64,000 nucleotides of DNA. Source: Colwellia chukchiensis (lineage in GTDB: Bacteria > Pseudomonadota > Gammaproteobacteria > Enterobacterales > Alteromonadaceae). Positions 1-8,857 of this stretch are shown here, piece by piece. The notes beneath the pieces are model-generated. The model had not been told where the DNA came from and searched no databases. It worked only from the letters and a program-made list of their open reading frames with translations. Position numbers and translations under genes: made by a program. The DNA lies in the NCBI RefSeq assembly GCF_002104455.1, contig NZ_NBOC01000001.1, forward strand, positions 248,001 to 312,000. The letters run 5' to 3'. Numbering within the stretch: position 1 is the stretch's first letter; each line of letters opens with the position of its first letter.

Positions 1-1748
1 AGCCCGAAGGACAAGAAAGCAGTAGCCCCGAACAGCCGCCCGCACAGCAAGGTGTTGCGCCTAAGCCAGATGTTAACCTTGAAGAGAATAACGCTGACGA
101 TGAAATGTCAGAAGATGAATTTGAGCGCTTATTAGATGAATTACATGGTGGTGGTGCACCGTCAGCCTCGGTTAGCACACCACCGGCGCCTAGCGCCTCG
201 CCAGCCGCTGATGCTAACAACAACGATATTAGCGACGATGAGTTTGAATCATTGCTTGACGAGCTGCATGGTCAAGGGACATTTTCGCCTGCGGTTGCAA
301 CAAGCCATAATGCACCTGCACCGGCTAGCTCATCAGATGAAATTAACGATGATGAGTTTGAAGCACTATTAGATGAATTACACGGCAAAGGTCAAGGCCC
401 GAAAGTTGCCCCCGTTAGTGAACCAGCTAAAGCAACGCCAACGCCAGCTGCAGCGCCGGTCACCGCAGTAACACCGGCAAAAGCGGTTAAGCCAGCGCCA
501 AAACCTGCAACTGTTAGCAACGACGGTGCAGCTGCACCAGCAGCCAAAGCTCCACAAGCTGAAACCACGGTTAGAGTTGATACTAAACGACTTGATCAAA
601 TCATGAACATGGTGGGTGAACTAGTGTTAGTGCGAAATCGCCTGACCAGCTTAGGTATGACCAAAGAAGACGAAGAATTGACCAAGGCAGTGTCTAATTT
701 AGATGCTGTTACTACAGATTTGCAGGGCGCCGTTATGAAAACGCGCATGCAACCGATTAAGAAAGTCTTTGGCCGCTTTCCTCGTGTTGTGCGCGACTTA
801 GCGCGTAGCCTGAATAAAGAGATTAAACTCATCCTAGAGGGCGAAGACACTGACTTAGATAAAAACCTGGTAGAGGCATTAGCCGATCCATTAGTGCATT
901 TAGTGCGTAACTCAGTGGACCACGGCATAGAAGACCCAGACACGCGGGAAGCAGCAGGCAAAGCCCGTGAGGGTGTCGTCGTGTTATCGGCTTCGCAAGA
1001 AGGCGACCATATACTACTCACCATTCGTGATGACGGCGCGGGCATGAACGCTGAAAAACTAAAAGCCATTGCTATCGAGCGCGGAGTTTTAGACGCTGAC
1101 GCCGCCGCGCGCATGCCGGATAAAGAAGCCTTTAGTTTGATTTTTGCGCCAGGGTTTTCAACGAAAACAGAAATTTCAGAGGTTTCTGGTCGTGGTGTCG
1201 GCATGGATGTTGTCAAAACTAAAATTACCCAGCTAAACGGCACCGTCAGCATTGACTCTGAAATGGGTGTTGGCACGATATTAGAAATTAAAGTGCCATT
1301 AACCTTGGCAATATTACCAACGCTAATGGTGATGATAGGCAAGCAAACGTTTGCGCTGCCGCTAGCAACAGTTAATGAAATATTTCATCTTGACTTAACA
1401 AAAACCAATTTGGTTGATGGCCAGCTAACTATTATCGTGCGTGAGAAAGCCATCCCGCTATTTTACCTCGATCAATGGCTAGCTAAAGACTATCAAGATA
1501 AGCCGCGTGATCGTGGTCATGTGGTGATTGTGCAATTAGGTAATCAACAAATTGGTTTTGTGGTTGATAGCCTGATCGGCCAAGAAGAAGTGGTGATAAA
1601 ACCTTTAGATCGATTGTTACATGGCACGCCAGGTATGGCAGGCGCCACCATCACCAGTGACGGTGGCATTGCACTTATTATTGATGTGCCTAGTATGCTG
1701 AAATATTATGCCAAGAAATCGATAGTGAATAAAAAACTGCGTTCATAA
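1..1748 (+). CDS. cheA: Chemotaxis histidine kinase CheA (5' end outside window)
   Basis: Sensor kinase that autophosphorylates and passes phosphate to CheY and CheB at polar chemoreceptor arrays. The reading frame is open from the first base, so the N-terminal HPt domain with the phosphorylated His is not visible. Counting from the internal Met at 105, there is a long Ala/Pro-rich linker (about 1-155), the P3 dimerisation helices (about 155-225), and the ATPase with N box (LVRNSVDHG, about 266-274), G1 (DDGAGM) and G2 (GRGVGMDVV). A C-terminal CheW-like P5 domain follows (about 400-540). The linker holds three copies of an acidic motif, DEFExLLDELHG, about 40 residues apart. cheB follows 12 bases downstream, in one operon with the motor and ParC/ParP genes. 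Identity is very secure. Confidence 0.97.
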   Translation, partial: PEGQESSSPEQPPAQQGVAPKPDVNLEENNADDEMSEDEFERLLDELHGGGAPSASVSTPPAPSASPAADANNNDISDDEFESLLDELHGQGTFSPAVATSHNAPAPASSSDEINDDEFEALLDELHGKGQGPKVAPVSEPAKATPTPAAAPVTAVTPAKAVKPAPKPATVSNDGAAAPAAKAPQAETTVRVDTKRLDQIMNMVGELVLVRNRLTSLGMTKEDEELTKAVSNLDAVTTDLQGAVMKTRMQPIKKVFGRFPRVVRDLARSLNKEIKLILEGEDTDLDKNLVEALADPLVHLVRNSVDHGIEDPDTREAAGKAREGVVVLSASQEGDHILLTIRDDGAGMNAEKLKAIAIERGVLDADAAARMPDKEAFSLIFAPGFSTKTEISEVSGRGVGMDVVKTKITQLNGTVSIDSEMGVGTILEIKVPLTLAILPTLMVMIGKQTFALPLATVNEIFHLDLTKTNLVDGQLTIIVREKAIPLFYLDQWLAKDYQDKPRDRGHVVIVQLGNQQIGFVVDSLIGQEEVVIKPLDRLLHGTPGMAGATITSDGGIALIIDVPSMLKYYAKKSIVNKKLRS

Positions 1749-1760
1749 AAGAGAGCATAG

Positions 1761-2882
1761 ATGTCCTTTAAAGTATTGGTGGTTGATGACTCCAGTTTTT
1801 TTCGACGCCGAGTAACGGATATCCTCAACAGTGATCCTAAGCTTGAGGTGATTGATGTTGCTGTTAATGGCCTAGATGCAGTCGAAAAAGCCATCAGCTT
1901 GCAACCTGATGTGATCACTATGGATATTGAAATGCCATTGCTTAATGGCATTGATGCCGTAAAGCAGATCATGGCGAAAGCGCCGACTGCCATTATTATG
2001 TTCTCATCATTAACCCATGCCGGCGCAAAAGCAACGCTAGAAGCACTTGATGCCGGCGCATTAGACTTTTTACCGAAAAAGTTTACTGAAATCGCCAAAA
2101 CCACAGCCGATGCTGGCAGTTTATTGCGACAACGAGTGCTTGAATTAGCGCGTAAAAAACCGTTAAAGCACACTAAAATATCGTCCTACCGCTCGCGTGC
2201 GCAAGTCGCAGCCAAGGCAAAAAAACTTGCTGTTACCAACAATACTGCAGCCACCAGTCACGTCACCACCCCAGTCAACGTTAACATAACCAGCTCAGGC
2301 AAAGCCTACAAGTTACTGGCAATTGGTACCTCAACGGGGGGACCCGTGGCATTACAAAAAATACTCAGTCAATTGCCGAAAGACTTTCCATTGCCGATTG
2401 TCATGGTACAGCATATGCCTGCCGCTTTTACCTTGGCATTTGCCAACCGCTTAAATACTCAATGTCAAATAGAGGTCAAACAGGCTCAGTCGGGTGATGT
2501 GTTAACCCCAGGTTGTGCCTATTTAGCACCTGGTGGCAAACAAATGGTCATTGATGGTACAGAAAATGCAGCAAAATTAAGAATACTGGAAGACAATTCA
2601 CAGCGGATTGCCTTTAAACCCAGTGTAGATGTAAGTTTTGGCTCTGCAGCAAAAGTATTTGGCGGTCAAGTGCTCGGGGTAATACTCACCGGCATGGGCG
2701 CTGATGGTCGTGAAGGCTGTCGCTTGTTAAAAAGTAAAGGTGCCACCATTTGGGCACAAGACGAAGCGTCTTGTGTTGTTTATGGCATGCCACAAGCGGT
2801 AGCCCTTGCTGGAATATCAGAACTGTCATTAGCACTTGAAAGCATTCCCGCTGCGATTCTTAAGGAAATACAGCATGGATAA
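1761..2882 (+). CDS. cheB: Protein-glutamate methylesterase/deamidase CheB
   Basis: Response regulator that removes methyl groups from chemoreceptor glutamates during adaptation. It has an N-terminal receiver domain (acidic pair Asp9/Asp10, phospho-acceptor Asp55 in TMDIEMP). A linker of about 60 residues (130-180) joins this to the methylesterase domain, whose catalytic triad is visible as Ser191 (GTSTGGP), His218 (VQHMP) and Asp315 (GMGADG). At 373 residues it is full length. Its stop codon overlaps the start of the next gene by 8 bases, which suggests translational coupling. Confidence 0.97.
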   Translation: MSFKVLVVDDSSFFRRRVTDILNSDPKLEVIDVAVNGLDAVEKAISLQPDVITMDIEMPLLNGIDAVKQIMAKAPTAIIMFSSLTHAGAKATLEALDAGALDFLPKKFTEIAKTTADAGSLLRQRVLELARKKPLKHTKISSYRSRAQVAAKAKKLAVTNNTAATSHVTTPVNVNITSSGKAYKLLAIGTSTGGPVALQKILSQLPKDFPLPIVMVQHMPAAFTLAFANRLNTQCQIEVKQAQSGDVLTPGCAYLAPGGKQMVIDGTENAAKLRILEDNSQRIAFKPSVDVSFGSAAKVFGGQVLGVILTGMGADGREGCRLLKSKGATIWAQDEASCVVYGMPQAVALAGISELSLALESIPAAILKEIQHG

Positions 2883-3624
2883 ACTGAGTATCTCGGGCTT
2901 AATTATTGCCTTATTAGCGATTTGTTTAGGCTTTGTTATTGATGGTGGCGCTATTGGCTCATTGTTGGAGCTACCGGCATTTATCATTGTCTTTGGTGGC
3001 ACGTTAGGCGCGGTGATGTTGCAGTCATCGTCAAGCCAGTTTTTACATGCCATCAGCTTACTTAAATGGCTATTTTTCACACCTAAATATGATGTTGAAC
3101 AAGGCATCAACGCTATTGTGCAATGGGCGGAAAAAGCGCGAGAGTCAGGGTTTCTAGCGTTAGAGCATATCGCAGAAGAAGAACAGCACGACTTTTTCGT
3201 CAATAAAGGTTTAAATTTATTGGTTGATGGCGCTGAGGTAGACAACTTACGGGTCTCGCTCGAATTAGATTTAGATTTATACCGAGAGCACAATTTACGC
3301 TCGGCTCATGTTTTTGAATCTATGGGGGGCTACAGCCCAACGATTGGCATTTTAGGGGCAGTTTTGGGCTTGATCCATGCCTTGTCAAATTTAGCCGATC
3401 CTGAACTATTAGGGCAAGGTATTGCCACCGCTTTTGTTGCCACCATCTATGGTGTTGGCTTTGCTAACCTAATTTATTTACCTATCGCCAATAAAATTAA
3501 GGCGATTGTTCATCAGCAAACCATGTACCGCGAAATGATGACTGAAGGCTTAGTTGCCATTGCGTTAGCAGAAAATCCACACGCTATTGAAAATAAACTG
3601 TCGGCGTTTCGGTTAGAGCAATGA
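2875..3624 (+). CDS. MotA/PomA-type flagellar stator protein (MotC-like)
   Basis: Proton- or sodium-channel stator subunit of the MotA/ExbB superfamily, inner membrane. I chose the ATG at 2875 (MDKLSISGLI) over an in-frame ATG at 2836: it gives a normal N-terminus opening into the first membrane helix, and it overlaps cheB by only 8 bases. There are two N-terminal hydrophobic helices, a cytoplasmic loop, and two C-terminal helices (IGILGAVLGLIHAL and TAFVATIYGVGFANLIYL). The length, 249 residues, suits the family. In related bacteria a second MotA-like gene sits just here, after cheB. The ion used cannot be told from sequence alone. Confidence 0.9.
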   Translation: MDKLSISGLIIALLAICLGFVIDGGAIGSLLELPAFIIVFGGTLGAVMLQSSSSQFLHAISLLKWLFFTPKYDVEQGINAIVQWAEKARESGFLALEHIAEEEQHDFFVNKGLNLLVDGAEVDNLRVSLELDLDLYREHNLRSAHVFESMGGYSPTIGILGAVLGLIHALSNLADPELLGQGIATAFVATIYGVGFANLIYLPIANKIKAIVHQQTMYREMMTEGLVAIALAENPHAIENKLSAFRLEQ

Positions 3625-4622
3625 ACCGCTTACGGGCTAGACGTCACTCAGTAGAGCATGACAACGTTGAACGTTGGCTAGTTTCTTATGCCGACTATAT
3701 GACACTACTTTTCGCGCTATTTGTGGTGCTTTATGCCATGGCGATGGTTGATGAAGCGCCATTTGAAACCGCAACCGAGTCGATTGGGCGGGTTTTTCAG
3801 GCTAATGAAAAAGCGGTTAAAAACCGAGGCCATGGTGATGATATTCTGCCAGTTAATAGTGCAAAAACCAATAAACGTTTATTCGGTGACGGTATTTTAG
3901 CAGAAGCAGGCCCAGAGTTAGTCGCTGGCGCAGTAACACTGTCTAATGTTTCTCATGCCCAAGTAGGCACCACGTTAACTTCACTAGAAAAAGAATTACA
4001 TAGCGCCCTATATGACTTGGTAGAGTCGGGGTACGCGCAATTACAAGTTGATGGTGACTGGCTAGAAATTGAATTAAATAGCGCCTTATTATTCCCCAGC
4101 GGTTCGTCATCGGCCACTAATGCGGCAAAAGATATTCTGGCAGCGATATCCGAGGTCATCGGTGATGCCAGTAATTACATTCGAATTCGCGGCTATACCG
4201 ATAATCAGGCCATAGATACCGAAATTTATTCGTCGAATTGGGAGTTATCTGTCTTTCGAGCCACCGCTATTTTACGGGTTTTAGAAACCCTCAATATTAA
4301 CCCAGCGCGTATGGCGATTGAAGGTTATGGTCAATATTACCCCAGCGCCGATAACAACACAGACACAGGTCGGGCAAAAAACCGACGCGTGGTAATTGCA
4401 TTATCAAAATATGGCATAGAGAAAGCCAATTTATTGACCACGCCAACCATATCAGTCAAAGATGTTGAAGCAATTAAAAATATTAGTAGCGATGATGAGG
4501 AAGACGGAGAAATTCGTATCATTCGCCTCGACAATGGTGGTATTCGTATTACAACCCGAGCCGAAGAAAATAACCATAATGAAGAGGCGAACCTGCCGAA
4601 AGCTAAAGCAAATGAACAGTAG
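3621..4622 (+). CDS. MotB/PomB-type stator protein with OmpA domain (MotD-like)
   Basis: Partner of the preceding MotA-like protein; its OmpA-like domain anchors the stator to peptidoglycan. One membrane helix near residues 20-43 carries the conserved ion-binding Asp (SYADYMTLLFALF, Asp25). A periplasmic linker follows, then an OmpA/MotB domain at about 165-270 with the typical GYTDN and NWELSVFRA signatures. The charged C-terminal tail of about 60 residues (KNISSDDEEDGE and onward) is not part of the domain. It overlaps the upstream gene by four bases (ATGA). Confidence 0.92.
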   Translation: MNRLRARRHSVEHDNVERWLVSYADYMTLLFALFVVLYAMAMVDEAPFETATESIGRVFQANEKAVKNRGHGDDILPVNSAKTNKRLFGDGILAEAGPELVAGAVTLSNVSHAQVGTTLTSLEKELHSALYDLVESGYAQLQVDGDWLEIELNSALLFPSGSSSATNAAKDILAAISEVIGDASNYIRIRGYTDNQAIDTEIYSSNWELSVFRATAILRVLETLNINPARMAIEGYGQYYPSADNNTDTGRAKNRRVVIALSKYGIEKANLLTTPTISVKDVEAIKNISSDDEEDGEIRIIRLDNGGIRITTRAEENNHNEEANLPKAKANEQ

Positions 4623-4631
4623 GAAAACAAC

Positions 4632-5399
4632 GTGGTAATTTGGACCATTGCAAATCAAAAAGGTGGCGTTGGCAAAACCACATCAACCATAGCATTAGCT
4701 GGGCTATTAGCGGAACAGGGCCAGCGTGTTTTATTGGTCGATACCGACCCACACGCTTCATTAAGCTACTATTTTGGTATTGAGTCAGAAGATTTAGAGC
4801 TCAGTGTGTATGATTTGTTTTTACAAGTCTCGACTAAAGAACAAATATTACAAAGTTTGTGTCCAACACATTATCCCACCATAGACATTCTACCGGCTAC
4901 CATGGGGCTGGCTACCTTAGATCGCGCGCTGGGAAATAAAGGCGGCATGGGCTTAGTCCTGAAAAAAGCAATGCGCGCTATCGCAGACGAATATGACTAT
5001 GTGTTAATTGACTGTCCGCCGATATTAGGCGTGTTGATGGTGAATGCCTTAGCGGCATGTGATAGGATTATCGTGCCCGTACAAACTGAATTTTTGGCGC
5101 TAAAAGGTTTAGATCGCATGATGAAAACCTTAGAGATAATGCAAGGCGAGCACAGTGCGTTGTTTCAATATACCATAGTGCCAACTATGTTTGATAAACG
5201 CACTAAGGCATCGATATTAACCTATCGTAAACTAAAAGAGTTATACGGCGATGCCGTATGGCCAGGTGTTATTCCCATCGATACCAATTTTCGTAATGCC
5301 AGTGTCGCGCAAAAAGTGCCGTCAGATTACGCCGCCAGCACGCGCGGTGTTATCGCGTATCGAAACTTACTGAGCCATTTAATACAGTTGAGAAATTAA
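4632..5399 (+). CDS. parC: ParA-family ATPase of the chemotaxis operon (ParC)
   Basis: MinD/ParA-type ATPase. In Vibrio the gene in this position (ParC) places chemotaxis arrays at the cell pole and ensures their inheritance. It has a deviant Walker A (KGGVGKTT at residues 10-17), a switch region (LLVDTDPHAS) and Walker B (VLIDCPP). It starts at GTG 4632, nine bases after the MotB-like gene, and the short spacing supports this start. At 255 residues it is slightly short, as usual for this subgroup, and there is no N-terminal HTH, which argues against a chromosomal ParA. The name is based on gene order plus the following CheW-domain gene. Confidence 0.88.
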   Translation: MVIWTIANQKGGVGKTTSTIALAGLLAEQGQRVLLVDTDPHASLSYYFGIESEDLELSVYDLFLQVSTKEQILQSLCPTHYPTIDILPATMGLATLDRALGNKGGMGLVLKKAMRAIADEYDYVLIDCPPILGVLMVNALAACDRIIVPVQTEFLALKGLDRMMKTLEIMQGEHSALFQYTIVPTMFDKRTKASILTYRKLKELYGDAVWPGVIPIDTNFRNASVAQKVPSDYAASTRGVIAYRNLLSHLIQLRN

Positions 5400-5403
5400 G
5401 TTT

Positions 5404-6222
5404 ATGTCAAAGTCATTAGCGGCAAGTAAACAATTAATGCAGACATACTTGTCAGAACTGCTAACCGAAGAAGCCAGTGAGCCTCAAACAACCGCACTAA
5501 AAGCGGCAGAGCAGAAACCGCTGGACAAATTATTAGCCAGCGCTAGTGTTTTACAAGTTGAAAAACAACAAGCTGAGCCCAAGACTATTGTCAAACCTGC
5601 CAGCTCAACACAGTTAACGCAAACACCAGCGCAAGCAAAAGCAAAACAGCGCGTTGCCAAACAAACGACAGCAAAAGTCAGCACAACAGCAGTGACCTCG
5701 GCCGAACAAACCGAGTTGAAAACCCGAAAAAGCCAAGGCGGATTTAGCCAGCTTAAACAGCGCAGCTATCGCCAAGGTGATTTTCAAGCCATGTTTTTTG
5801 AAGTGGCCGGTTTAATGATAGCAGTGCCTTTAATTGAATTAGGTGGTATTGTCAGTTATCAGCAAGCTACGCCACTTATGGGTAAGCCAGATTGGTTTAA
5901 AGGCGTGATGCTTAATCGTGAAAACAAAATTAATGTGGTTGATAGCGCCCGTTGGGTCATGCCGGAAAAATGTGATGACAAACTACTTGCCCAGCTTAAT
6001 TATCAATACGTCATACTGCTCAGCGATTCGCTTTGGGGCTTGAGCGCAGAAAACCTAGTGGATACGGTAACGCTGAAACAAGATGAAGTAAAATGGTTAG
6101 ACTCGGCCAGCAAACGGCCTTGGCTGGCTGGACTGGTGAAAAATCGTATGTGCGCATTGCTAGATGTTAAGTCATTGATAGCCTTGTTAGAAAAAGGCGT
6201 AAACGCCAAGCATAATTGCTGA
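5404..6222 (+). CDS. parP: CheW-domain array-localisation protein (ParP-like)
   Basis: 272 residues. The N-terminal half (about 1-120) is low-complexity, rich in Ala, Gln, Lys and Thr, and likely disordered. The C-terminal half (about 125-270) is a divergent CheW-like domain (FFEVAGLMIAVPLIELGGIV ... WFKGVMLNRENKINVVD). In Vibrio, ParP uses this AIF domain to bind CheA and receptors and links them to ParC. The gene lies four bases after parC and just before cheW, the Vibrio order. It could otherwise be called a plain CheW paralogue, but the long N-terminal extension favours ParP. Confidence 0.85.
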   Translation: MSKSLAASKQLMQTYLSELLTEEASEPQTTALKAAEQKPLDKLLASASVLQVEKQQAEPKTIVKPASSTQLTQTPAQAKAKQRVAKQTTAKVSTTAVTSAEQTELKTRKSQGGFSQLKQRSYRQGDFQAMFFEVAGLMIAVPLIELGGIVSYQQATPLMGKPDWFKGVMLNRENKINVVDSARWVMPEKCDDKLLAQLNYQYVILLSDSLWGLSAENLVDTVTLKQDEVKWLDSASKRPWLAGLVKNRMCALLDVKSLIALLEKGVNAKHNC

Positions 6223-6298
6223 AATGAAACTTGCCAGTATACTCAAAAGACAAGTATGCTAGTCATATTGAAAGAATAAATTTAAAGAGGCCTTTGCT

Positions 6299-6793
6299 AT
6301 GTCTGATACAAGACGTAATACGAGTGAAAATGAAAATACTAACGACGAAGTAGTGCAAAGGGTAACCTTTAAGCTCGATAATGAAACCTATGGCATCAAT
6401 GTTATGCAGGTACAAGAAATACTGCGCTACACTGAAATCGCCCCCGTACCCGGCGCGCCAGCTTATGTATTAGGGATTATTAACCTGCGTGGTAATGTGG
6501 TCACCGTTATTGATACGCGTGCGCGCTTTGGTATGCCATCTGCTGAGCTAACCGATAACACGCGCATTGTTATCATCGAAGCCGAAACACAAGTGATCGG
6601 GATATTAGTCGATAGCGTTGCCGAAGTCGTGTATTTAAAAAGCTCCGAAATTGATATTGCCCCTAACGTTGGTAATGATGAAAGTGCCAAATATATTCAA
6701 GGTGTTTCCAACCGAGACGGTGAATTACTGATTTTAGTCGACTTAGATAAACTCCTCACCGATGTCGAATGGGATGAGTTAAAGCAATTTTAA
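6299..6793 (+). CDS. cheW: Chemotaxis coupling protein CheW
   Basis: SH3-like scaffold linking chemoreceptors to CheA in the hexagonal array. The CheW domain covers about residues 20-155 and carries the usual features (LDNETYGINVMQVQEILR, PGAPAYVLGIINLRG, VIGILVDSV). At 164 residues it is full length. It is separated from parP by 76 bases and may have some expression of its own, but the orientation and context are those of the chemotaxis operon. Confidence 0.96.
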   Translation: MSDTRRNTSENENTNDEVVQRVTFKLDNETYGINVMQVQEILRYTEIAPVPGAPAYVLGIINLRGNVVTVIDTRARFGMPSAELTDNTRIVIIEAETQVIGILVDSVAEVVYLKSSEIDIAPNVGNDESAKYIQGVSNRDGELLILVDLDKLLTDVEWDELKQF

Positions 6794-6842
6794 TATAAAA
6801 CCAACACAAGCCGGTTTTTAACGCTAAGACAATAAGTTAATT

Positions 6843-7310
6843 ATGGACAGTATTCCCGCCAACTTGATCAGCTTAATCGCATTTGCCATAGTGATGCTGG
6901 TGGCTATGTTATTATTAGCGTTAAAAAACCGCTTTAGTCAGCAAATTGAACAATTACAGCAAAAGCTATCAGTTCAAGAAATACAGCTGGTTGAACTGCA
7001 AAGCTTACTTAGCGAAAGCCAAGCACAACTTGAGCAACTACAAGCGAGCAACAGTGCCTCGCAGCTAGAAAACGAACAAGTTAGTAAGCAATTAGAGCAT
7101 CGTATAAAAGTCGCGCAAACACAATTTACCGCACAACTGCAAAGCATAGAGCAACACCTGCAACAACAGCCTGAAGACAAACTATATAGCCGCGCGCAAA
7201 AATTGGTAGAGTTAGGGGCTGATATTGCAGAAATCATGCGAGAATGCGATATTCCGCGCGCCGAAGCAGAAATGTTACTCGCTATTCACCGACAAAAAGC
7301 GTCCAAATAA
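6843..7310 (+). CDS. DUF2802 membrane-anchored coiled-coil protein
   Basis: 155 residues: an N-terminal membrane helix (about 6-28), a long Gln/Glu/Leu-rich coiled coil (about 30-115), and a conserved C-terminal helical segment (SRAQKLVELGADIAEIMRECDIPRAEAEMLL) resembling a short helix-turn-helix-like motif. This is the DUF2802 type, which routinely ends the polar chemotaxis operon in Vibrio and Shewanella relatives. The exact role is unknown; the position suggests array or flagellar-pole organisation. Confidence 0.82.
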   Translation: MDSIPANLISLIAFAIVMLVAMLLLALKNRFSQQIEQLQQKLSVQEIQLVELQSLLSESQAQLEQLQASNSASQLENEQVSKQLEHRIKVAQTQFTAQLQSIEQHLQQQPEDKLYSRAQKLVELGADIAEIMRECDIPRAEAEMLLAIHRQKASK

Positions 7311-7457
7311 CCCCTGATAATATCGCAAAAGTTAATGCCAGATAATTAGCGACCGTGATAAACTGTCGGTCATGAACAAATGTTGTGTGTCTATTCGTAA
7401 TATAAAGCATCGCACGGCAGGTAAATAAATCCGTTGGTATAACACAAGGATGCTCCA

Positions 7458-8267
7458 GTGAAGCAAAATCTCCCGATGACACTAAACCGAAACGTTTTAG
7501 TGCAATATAAATTATTATTAACGCTGCTGTTCGCGCTGGTGATCTCAGCTTGTTCTTCAACCCCGTCAGCCCAACAAGGGCTATCAGATCCCAAAGATCC
7601 CTTCGAAGCCATTAACCGACCCTTTTGGACTTTTACTTGGGATTATGCCGACAAGTATGTGCTAAAACCAGCATCTCAAGGTTATGTGAAATACATGCCA
7701 ACGCCGCTGCGCACTGGGGTGTATAATATGGCACTCAACCTGAATGAGCCGTCAACGATCATCAACCACTTGTTGCAAGCAAAGTTCAGTGACGCCGCCA
7801 AATCAACCGGTCGTTTTGTACTAAACTCAACCATCGGCTTGTTAGGCTTTTTTGATCCCGCTGATGATTTTGGTTGGAGCCGCCAACAAGAAGAGTTTGG
7901 CGAAGTGCTGGGCAGTTATGGTGTAGGTGACGGACCCTATTTAATGGTGCCGGCACTCGGGCCATCTTCAGTGCGTGAAGAGGTAGGTGACTATGTTGAC
8001 CGCTACTATTGGCCGCTAGCTATTATTGATTTTTGGCCAAACTTACTGCGCGCAGGCATTATAGGTATGGAAACCCGTGCAGCCTTTGCTGATCAAGAAG
8101 CGATCTTAAAAGACTCGATTGACCCATATGAGTTTGTCAAAAATGCTTACTTTCAAAATATGCGTTACAAAGTTTACGATGGTAACCCACCCATCGAAGT
8201 GGACGCATCAGAAGAAGAAGACATTGATGCCTACTTAGAAGAGCTTGATGGGCTAGAAATAGAATAA
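7458..8267 (+). CDS. mlaA: MlaA (VacJ) outer-membrane lipoprotein
   Basis: Outer-membrane component of the Mla phospholipid retrograde transport system, which keeps lipid asymmetry. It has a lipoprotein signal with lipobox ISAC (Cys32) and the MlaA core (DPFEAINRPFW, NEPSTIINHLLQ, LNSTIGLLGFFDPA, GPYLMVPALGPSS). I chose GTG 7458 because an AAGGA ribosome site lies seven bases upstream; ATG 7476 would give a shorter signal peptide. The C-terminus is acidic (SEEEDIDAYLEELDG). It stands alone here, without mlaFEDCB. Confidence 0.95.
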   Translation: MKQNLPMTLNRNVLVQYKLLLTLLFALVISACSSTPSAQQGLSDPKDPFEAINRPFWTFTWDYADKYVLKPASQGYVKYMPTPLRTGVYNMALNLNEPSTIINHLLQAKFSDAAKSTGRFVLNSTIGLLGFFDPADDFGWSRQQEEFGEVLGSYGVGDGPYLMVPALGPSSVREEVGDYVDRYYWPLAIIDFWPNLLRAGIIGMETRAAFADQEAILKDSIDPYEFVKNAYFQNMRYKVYDGNPPIEVDASEEEDIDAYLEELDGLEIE

Positions 8268-8322
8268 GCGAGCCCAGTACTAAACATGTAAATAATCGAT
8301 CACTACCATTAAGAAGTGATGA

Positions 8323-8350
8323 AAAAGAGCGAACTAAGGTTCGCTCTTTT
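8323..8350. terminator. Bidirectional Rho-independent terminator
   Basis: Perfect 12-bp stem (AAAAGAGCGAAC / GTTCGCTCTTTT) with a TAAG loop; A- and T-runs on both sides let it work in both directions. It lies between the convergent mlaA (plus) and the small membrane protein gene (minus), whose last codons overlap the stem. Confidence 0.9.
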
Positions 8351-8642
8351 GGTATTGCGCTATCGCTTTATCTAGGTATTTTAATGAAAAGAACAGCATG
8401 ATAGGGCGCAATAAGAAAAAATAAGCCAGCAAAACCACAGCCACAGACACTAACATCGCCATGCCTTGCAAATTGGCAATAAAAAGAAACGGCGGGATCA
8501 GCATCAGCAACTTTATAATATTTAACACCAGTTTTTCCGGCGCGGTAAGTTTTGCTTGTGCTAAGGCTAAAATTGCTTGGCGCTGATGTAAGCTAAAGTC
8601 CTGTAAAGCAGGTATTTTATTGGAAGAAAAGTAAATGGTCAT
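8334..8642 (-). CDS. Small two-helix membrane protein (DUF6170-like)
   Basis: 102 residues starting MTIYFSSNKIPAL. It has two hydrophobic segments (about 42-62 and 64-85) and charged ends, consistent with a small inner-membrane protein with both ends in the cytoplasm. From memory it resembles the DUF6170 group of short membrane proteins of Alteromonadales, though I cannot check this. No function is known. It is convergent with mlaA and transcribed away from ribH. The gene is supported by its clean ATG, its fit between flanking genes and the terminator at its 3' end. Confidence 0.7.
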   Translation of the reverse strand: MTIYFSSNKIPALQDFSLHQRQAILALAQAKLTAPEKLVLNIIKLLMLIPPFLFIANLQGMAMLVSVAVVLLAYFFLLRPIMLFFSLKYLDKAIAQYQKSEP

Positions 8643-8816
8643 AAGGCGTAGGCACTCAGCTCAACAATGAATAATAGCGCTATAATACAAAACAAACGAC
8701 AGCTATGCCACCAAGTAAAAAGCGGCTACAAATAAGATCAACACTGAGTATTGATTAAAATTCATACCGCAGATCAGATATATTTTTGAAAACGAGTTCC
8801 TCAGTCGCGCGCAATT

Positions 8817-8825
8817 TGCTAGAAT
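8817..8825 (+). promoter_or_regulatory. Extended -10 promoter for ribH operon
   Basis: TGCTAGAAT just upstream of ribH fits an extended -10 element (TGN plus TAGAAT), with no good -35 at 17 bases. It would give a leader of about 25 bases. This is inference from sequence only. Confidence 0.45.
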
Positions 8826-8857
8826 TGCGGCAATTTTTATCAGTAGGTGATTTTTAA

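Noticed and set aside
596-1342. 248-codon open frame on the minus strand inside cheA
   Set aside because: Antisense shadow of a clearly coding cheA; its Ser/Arg-rich composition is typical of reverse-frame translation.
6795-6823. Possible terminator between cheW and the DUF2802 gene (AAAACC...GGTTTTT)
   Set aside because: The stem is only 6 bp with a 10-base loop; too weak to call.
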